The notes beneath the pieces are model-generated. The model was not told the origin of the DNA and did no database searches. It saw only the letters and a list, made by a program, of their open reading frames with translations. The translations under genes were made by a program, and so were the position numbers. A DNA stretch of 64,000 nucleotides from UBA10649 sp963749905 (GTDB lineage Bacteria; Actinomycetota; Actinomycetes; S36-B12): contig CAVVOF010000004.1 of the NCBI GenBank assembly GCA_963749905.1, forward strand, positions 806,001 to 870,000, in the 5' to 3' direction. Shown one piece after another: positions 63,848-64,000 of the stretch (the first letter of the stretch is position 1; every line of letters starts with the position of its first letter).

Positions 63848-64000
63848 GTGTCCCTCGCCATTCCCACCATGTCGCGTCCCGCATGGCTCAGCCCCCGGGT
63901 CTTCAAGACCGAGGTGCTGGCAGGCCTGGTCGTCGCGATCGCACTGATCCCCGAGGCCATCTCGTTCTCGATCCTGGCCGGTGTGGACCCGAGGGTCGGA
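63848..64000 (+). CDS. SulP-family anion transporter (5' part, cut by window edge)
   Basis: 51 residues are visible from GTG 63848, which follows GGAG by seven bases. The reading FKTEVLAGLVVAIALIPEAI then SFSILAGVDP is the first helix signature of SulP sulfate/bicarbonate transporters, although the usual first-helix Pro residues are only partly seen. The rest lies outside the window. Divergent from glgX. Confidence 0.83.
   Translation, partial: MSLAIPTMSRPAWLSPRVFKTEVLAGLVVAIALIPEAISFSILAGVDPRVG

Noticed and set aside
1..64000. tRNA, rRNA, CRISPR arrays, prophage or integrative elements
   Set aside because: No cloverleaf, regularly spaced repeat, integrase, transposase or phage structural gene was found on either strand by reading.

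Overview
The window is uniformly GC-rich, dense and operon-organised. Many genes start with GTG, Shine-Dalgarno sites are good, and gene junctions often share four bases (ATGA or GTGA). The gene set includes a bifunctional PutA, GH65/beta-phosphoglucomutase, TreY/TreZ, a class F-type sortase, and PadR/DUF1048 and DUF2202 proteins. Together these point to a high-GC Gram-positive bacterium (Actinomycetota). A nocardioid-type member of Propionibacteriales is a guess and cannot be proved from 64 kb. I see no tRNA, rRNA, CRISPR array, prophage or insertion sequence.

Layout. (1) 1-8421, minus strand: a surface-polysaccharide locus with a Wzx-type flippase, two family 2 and two family 4 glycosyltransferases, a thymidylate-kinase-like P-loop protein and a large membrane protein cut by the window edge. 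(2) 8523-13316: a secreted anchored protein, then a GAF/PAS sensor kinase, a single-domain receiver and a receiver joined to a degenerate GGDEF domain. (3) 13346-25332: a secreted lipase, an oxidoreductase, an AraC-type regulator divergent from putA, a secreted sortase-like protein, the beta-phosphoglucomutase/GH65 phosphorylase pair and glutamate decarboxylase. (4) 25376-33565: a LuxR regulator, a LolA-like protein and an ABC-2 exporter, two secreted proteins on opposite strands, a DEAD-box helicase and a YCII protein, with a striking 31-bp perfect palindrome. (5) 33646-38445: a hydrolase-like/cyclase fusion, then an extracellular hydrolase fused to an ABC ATPase with its permease. (6) 38476-41064, minus strand: the most interesting block. 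terC, a PGPGW membrane protein, a lipoprotein and a heliorhodopsin overlap one another as one operon behind a yybP-ykoY-type (Mn2+) riboswitch that can control the terC ribosome-binding site. (7) 41176-48867: PadR/DUF1048, a secreted 5'-nucleotidase, a MacB-like ABC exporter, and a diguanylate cyclase facing an HD-GYP phosphodiesterase. (8) 48955-57131: a TetR-controlled oxidoreductase/DUF4386 pair, a second hydrolase-like/cyclase fusion, and an Lrp / PLP-lyase / E1-dehydrogenase cluster resembling the Pseudomonas methionine-degradation mde genes. (9) 57173-63575: glgX-treY-treZ, converting glycogen to trehalose. (10) A SulP transporter begins at the right edge.

How the parts fit. glgX-treYZ make trehalose from glycogen, and the GH65/beta-PGM pair could return a disaccharide to glucose-6-phosphate. 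c-di-GMP appears to be made, degraded and possibly sensed here. Two cyclase fusions suggest cyclic-nucleotide signalling. The heliorhodopsin operon ties an orphan photoreceptor to Mn2+ homeostasis.

Caution on sequence quality: nine genes carry a total of thirteen single-base frame disruptions. Twelve are extra bases, mostly A or T, and all nine genes become full-length family members when corrected. I treat these as probable consensus errors and annotate the genes as intact but frameshifted in this copy.
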